Of a stretch of 42,294 bases of DNA, positions 39,247 through 42,294 are shown piece by piece. Origin of the DNA: CATOSK01 sp034423195 (GTDB taxonomy: Bacteria > Chloroflexota > Dehalococcoidia > Lucifugimonadales > UBA3495); assembly GCA_034423195.1 (NCBI GenBank), contig DAOUIZ010000067.1, forward strand, positions 1 through 42,294, given 5' to 3'. The position numbers were made by a program, and so were the translations under genes. The number at the start of each line of letters is the position of its first letter. The stretch's first letter is position 1. A model generated the notes under the pieces. It was not told the origin of the DNA and did not search any database. It saw only the letters and a list, made by a program, of their open reading frames with translations.

Positions 39247-40448
39247 TCGACCTGGAACAAGTCCACGATTGCTACATATCCACCGAGTCCAAGATAGTCC
39301 TGCTGGTGGTGGACGGCCTGGGGGGCCTTCCCCACCCGGACACTCGCCTCTCCGAGCTGGAAACGGCCAACACCCCCAACCTGGACGCAATGGCCCGGGA
39401 AAGCGCCTGCGGGTTGACCACTCCCGTGCTGCCCGGTGTGGCCCCCGGGAGCGGCCCCGGGCACCTGTCCCTGTTCGGCTACGACCCGCTGAAGTACATT
39501 ATCGGGCGCGGCGCGCTGGAGGCCCTGGGCATCGACGTTGAGCTCAGGCCTGGGGACGTGGCGGCCCGGGGTAATTTCTGCACCGTCGACTCCAGCGGGA
39601 ACCTCTCCGACCGCCGGGCGGGGCGCATCCCGACCCATCTCAGCGCTCCGCTGTGCGAACGGCTGGACGGCATCGAGCTGGACGGGGTGCAGGTGGACGT
39701 GTTCCCGGTCCAGGACTACCGCTTCGTGCTTCGGCTCCGGGGCGAAGGCTTGTCCGAAATGATTTCCGAGACCGACCCGCAGATTAACGGCGTACCCGCC
39801 CTGGAGGTTAGACCCCTGGAGCCATCCGCCCAGAAAACGGCGGACCTGGTCAACCAGTTCGTTGCCAGGGCGGCCCAGCTCCTTTCCGAGGAAGAGCGGG
39901 GGAACATGGTCCTCCTGAGAGGGTGGGCCCAGATGCCGTCCCTCCCGCCCATGGGCGACGTTTACCGCCTCAACCCCGCTGGAATCGCCGCCTACCCCAT
40001 GTACCGGGGGCTGGCGACGGTGGCGAACATGAGAATCATACCCACTGGTCACACCTTCGGCGACGAAGTGGAAACCCTGAAGGAGAGCTACGATTCCCAC
40101 GACTTCTTCTTCATTCACTACAAGCCCGCCGACGCCGCGGGCGAGGACGGCGATTTCGACGCCAAGGTCAAGACCCTGGAAGACCTGGACCCCTACATTC
40201 CCCAGATCCGCTCGCTCAACCCCGATGTGTTCATGGTGGCCGGCGACCACTCCACCCCGGCGATCATGGCCGCCCACAGTTGGCACCCGGTCCCGTTCAT
40301 GCTCCACTCCCAGTTGACCCGGGGAGAGGGCATCCCCGGGTTCGACGAGCGGAACTGCGCCACCGGCTCTGTCGGACGCATCCCCGCCACCAACATCATG
40401 CTCCTGGCCATGGCCCACGCCGGCAAGCTGACCAAGTACGGCCCCTAG
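39243..40448 (+). CDS. apgM: 2,3-bisphosphoglycerate-independent phosphoglycerate mutase (archaeal type)
   Basis: A 401-residue alkaline-phosphatase-superfamily mutase (aPGM) that interconverts 3- and 2-phosphoglycerate with two metals. Marks are LVVDGLGGLPH (first metal Asp), the nucleophile Ser region GSGPGHLSLFGYDP, YIIGRGALEALG, ARGNFCTVD and VAGDHSTPAIMAAHSWHPVP near the C-terminus. The usual DxxGHDGDF motif reads DAAGEDGDF, with Glu where a metal-binding His is common. The ATG start has a weak ribosome site. It lies between pgk and tpiA. Confidence 0.92.
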   Translation: MIDLEQVHDCYISTESKIVLLVVDGLGGLPHPDTRLSELETANTPNLDAMARESACGLTTPVLPGVAPGSGPGHLSLFGYDPLKYIIGRGALEALGIDVELRPGDVAARGNFCTVDSSGNLSDRRAGRIPTHLSAPLCERLDGIELDGVQVDVFPVQDYRFVLRLRGEGLSEMISETDPQINGVPALEVRPLEPSAQKTADLVNQFVARAAQLLSEEERGNMVLLRGWAQMPSLPPMGDVYRLNPAGIAAYPMYRGLATVANMRIIPTGHTFGDEVETLKESYDSHDFFFIHYKPADAAGEDGDFDAKVKTLEDLDPYIPQIRSLNPDVFMVAGDHSTPAIMAAHSWHPVPFMLHSQLTRGEGIPGFDERNCATGSVGRIPATNIMLLAMAHAGKLTKYGP

Positions 40449-40496
40449 CCAGACCAGCAGCCCAATGCCCCAGCCTCACCCCGAGGAAGATGCTCC

Positions 40497-41267
40497 ATGC
40501 CCAGGACGCTGATCGCCGGCAACTGGAAGATGAACACCACTCCGGCCGAAGCGGTTGCCCTGGCCGGAGCCATCCGCTCGTCCGTCGGGGAGGCGGACAC
40601 CGGCGGCATCGACGTGGCGGTTTTTCCGCCGCTAATATCCCTGCTCCGGGTCAGGGATGAGCTTGAGGGTTCCCCGGTACGGGTGGGCGCTCAGAACATC
40701 CACCACGAAGACTCGGGCGCATTCACCGGAGAGGTCTCTCCCGCCATGCTGTCCGGCATCTGCGATTACATCCTCGCCGGCCACTCGGAACGGCGCCAGC
40801 TTTTCGGGGAAGACGACGCAACGGTCAACCTGAAGGTGTTGGCCGCCCTCCGCCACGGCCTTCGGCCGGTCCTCTGCGTGGGAGAAACCCTGGCCCATCG
40901 GGAGACTGGCGACGCCGCCAGGGTGGTCGCATCCCAAGTCCGCGGCGGCCTGTCCGGGGTGGTTGACATAACATCGGTAGTGGTGGCTTACGAGCCGGTC
41001 TGGGCCATCGGCACCGGCCAGGCCGCAACCCCGGAAACAGCCTCGGACATCATGCAGGGAGCCATCCAGGCTACTCTCACGGAAATGTTCGGTCCCGACG
41101 CGGAAGACGTTCCCCTGCTCTATGGAGGCAGCGTCAACCCGGCCAACGCCGCCGGTTTCCTGGCCCAGCCCGCCATTCACGGAGCGCTGGTAGGCGGGGC
41201 CAGCCTGGAAGCCGGCCAGTTCGCCGGCATCGTCCAAGCGGCCGTTGCCGCTAATGGTACGTCCTGA
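40497..41267 (+). CDS. tpiA: Triosephosphate isomerase
   Basis: TpiA interconverts the two triose phosphates. The 256-residue TIM barrel has AGNWKMN (Lys near residue 11), ILAGHSERR with the catalytic His, VAYEPVWAIGTGQAA with the catalytic Glu, and LYGGSVNPANAAGFL at the phosphate site. The length is normal. It starts with ATG 40497, 48 bp after apgM, and is followed by miaA after 29 bp, so pgk-apgM-tpiA-miaA may be one transcript. Confidence 0.95.
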   Translation: MPRTLIAGNWKMNTTPAEAVALAGAIRSSVGEADTGGIDVAVFPPLISLLRVRDELEGSPVRVGAQNIHHEDSGAFTGEVSPAMLSGICDYILAGHSERRQLFGEDDATVNLKVLAALRHGLRPVLCVGETLAHRETGDAARVVASQVRGGLSGVVDITSVVVAYEPVWAIGTGQAATPETASDIMQGAIQATLTEMFGPDAEDVPLLYGGSVNPANAAGFLAQPAIHGALVGGASLEAGQFAGIVQAAVAANGTS

Positions 41268-41296
41268 CCCAGCCCTCTGACCGGACACCTCCTCTC

Positions 41297-42202
41297 GTGG
41301 CCGTGGTCGGTCCCACCGCATCGGGCAAGACCGCCCTCTCGGTGGAACTGGCGGAGCGTTTCGGTGGGGAGATAATCAACGCCGACAGCCGCCAGGTCTA
41401 CCGCCGCATGGACATCGGCACCGCCAAGCCGTCCCCGGAAGAACGGCGCCGCGCACCCCACCACCTCCTGGATATAGTCGCTCCCAACGAGGACTTCAGC
41501 CTGGGGGCTTTCCTGGCCTCAGCCCGCGACATCATCGAGGACATCAGCCGGCGCGGACGCCTGCCATTTGTCGTCGGAGGCAGCGGCCAATACATCTGGG
41601 CCCTGTTGGAAGGTTGGGACGTGCCGGCCGTGCCTCCCGACCCGGCGTTCCGGGAGTCTATGGCCGGAATCGCTGAACGGGAAGGCCCGGCAGTCTTCCA
41701 CCGCCGCCTGGCCGAGATTGACCCGCAGCGCGCCGCATCCATCGACCCCCGCAACGTCCGCCGGGTCATCCGCGCCCTGGAAGTCCACCACCAGACCGGA
41801 GTAGAGCCGTCCCGGTTGGGGCAAAAGACCGCCAACCCGCCGCCGTCCCTGGTAATTGGACTGACCACCGAACGGGAGCGGCTCTACCAGCGCATCGACC
41901 TGCGAGTGGATGCCATGATGTCCCACGGCTTCCCGGAGGAGGTCGCAGCCCTCCGGGAAATGGGATACTCAATGTCGGAAAGTGCGCTCAATTGTCCCGG
42001 TTATCGCGAATTGGGGGAGCACCTGGCCGGAAACTGCGGCCTGGAAGACGCGGTGGCTAGAACGAAGTTCCGCACCCACCGGATGGCCCGCCGCCAGTAC
42101 ACCTGGTTCAAGCCCTCCGACCAGCGGATTCACTGGCTCGATACTGAGGCTCCCACCGCCCTGGGCCAGGCCGCCGGGCTGGTCAGGGCCAACGCATTCT
42201 AA
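41297..42202 (+). CDS. miaA: tRNA dimethylallyltransferase
   Basis: MiaA adds a dimethylallyl group to A37 of UNN-decoding tRNAs. The 301-residue protein has the P-loop VVGPTASGKTALS at its start, INADSRQVYRRMDIGTAKP, APHHLLDIV, FVVGGSGQYI and the tRNA-binding RNVRRVIRALEV. The C-terminal part (YRELGEHLAG, then RTHRMARRQYTWFK) is also typical. The first usable start is GTG 41297, immediately at the P-loop strand, so the N-terminus is very short. No ATG exists upstream in frame. Confidence 0.93.
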   Translation: MAVVGPTASGKTALSVELAERFGGEIINADSRQVYRRMDIGTAKPSPEERRRAPHHLLDIVAPNEDFSLGAFLASARDIIEDISRRGRLPFVVGGSGQYIWALLEGWDVPAVPPDPAFRESMAGIAEREGPAVFHRRLAEIDPQRAASIDPRNVRRVIRALEVHHQTGVEPSRLGQKTANPPPSLVIGLTTERERLYQRIDLRVDAMMSHGFPEEVAALREMGYSMSESALNCPGYRELGEHLAGNCGLEDAVARTKFRTHRMARRQYTWFKPSDQRIHWLDTEAPTALGQAAGLVRANAF

Positions 42203-42294
42203 ATTTAGGGTACTGATAGAATCGTGGTGTAAAGCGAGGCAGAGGTACAGGTTGTGAGGTGTGGTGATGAGGAGCGGCGTCGAGGGAACCAGCT
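42203..42294 (+). other. Window end: extended -10 promoter candidate and possible gene start
   Basis: TGA followed by TAGAAT (42217-42222) forms an extended -10 element without a clear -35 box. GTG 42264 or ATG 42267 opens a frame that runs off the window (MRSGVEGTS). With so few codons no product can be named. Confidence 0.25.

Overview
The window is GC-rich bacterial chromosome with closely packed genes, many TTG and GTG starts and good sigma70-type promoters. The mix of genes suggests Chloroflexota, probably the Dehalococcoidia/SAR202 side: an LLM flavin oxidoreductase, an SDR, SCP-x-like thiolase and DUF35 proteins, an archaeal-type phosphoglycerate mutase, Fe-S type PurF and a probable selenoprotein. 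That placement is inference from gene content; no rRNA or tRNA gene was seen.

Layout. 1-86 is the 3' end of a possible transposase. 127-3759 is the conserved rpmH-rnpA-yidD-yidC-jag block, with a lipoprotein beta-propeller gene between yidD and yidC. 3834-9716 is a plus-strand purine operon (purF, purM, purH) followed by a glycosyltransferase and an SDR. 9802-13443 holds a tandem-duplicated protein of unknown function, a secreted Pro/Thr-rich helix-hairpin-helix protein, an LLM-class oxidoreductase and a gamma-carbonic-anhydrase-like protein; smpB and a C-terminal processing protease follow on the minus strand. 15387-18049 encodes a HMG-CoA-synthase-like/DUF35 fusion that lacks its catalytic residues, next to an intact thiolase. 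An MFS transporter and minCDE follow (18613-22501), then a class III aminotransferase.

24048-26631 is a small redox neighbourhood: an ABM-family monooxygenase, an uncalled glutaredoxin-like gene with an in-frame UGA at its active-site position (probable selenoprotein), a thioredoxin-family protein and a BNR-repeat protein. 27086-35903 is a minus-strand purine supercluster read guaA, purD, two unknown genes, purE, a HAD phosphatase, a superinfection-immunity-like membrane protein, purB, purC, a DUF3105 membrane protein, purS. 36062-42202 carries a Sua5/YrdC tRNA-modification gene, a prenyltransferase-like protein lacking its first Asp-rich motif, the glycolytic run pgk-apgM-tpiA, and miaA.

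Together the two purine clusters cover most of IMP synthesis plus GMP synthase; purL, purQ, purN and purK are not in the window. The most notable item is the glutaredoxin-like selenoprotein candidate at 24574-24789. It has its own promoter, a strong ribosome binding site and a plausible SECIS hairpin, and a standard gene caller would miss it. Other points of interest are the catalytically dead HMGCS-DUF35 fusion, a dispersed intergenic element with GACA repeats at helical spacing seen at two loci, and a yidC basic tail encoded out of frame inside jag.
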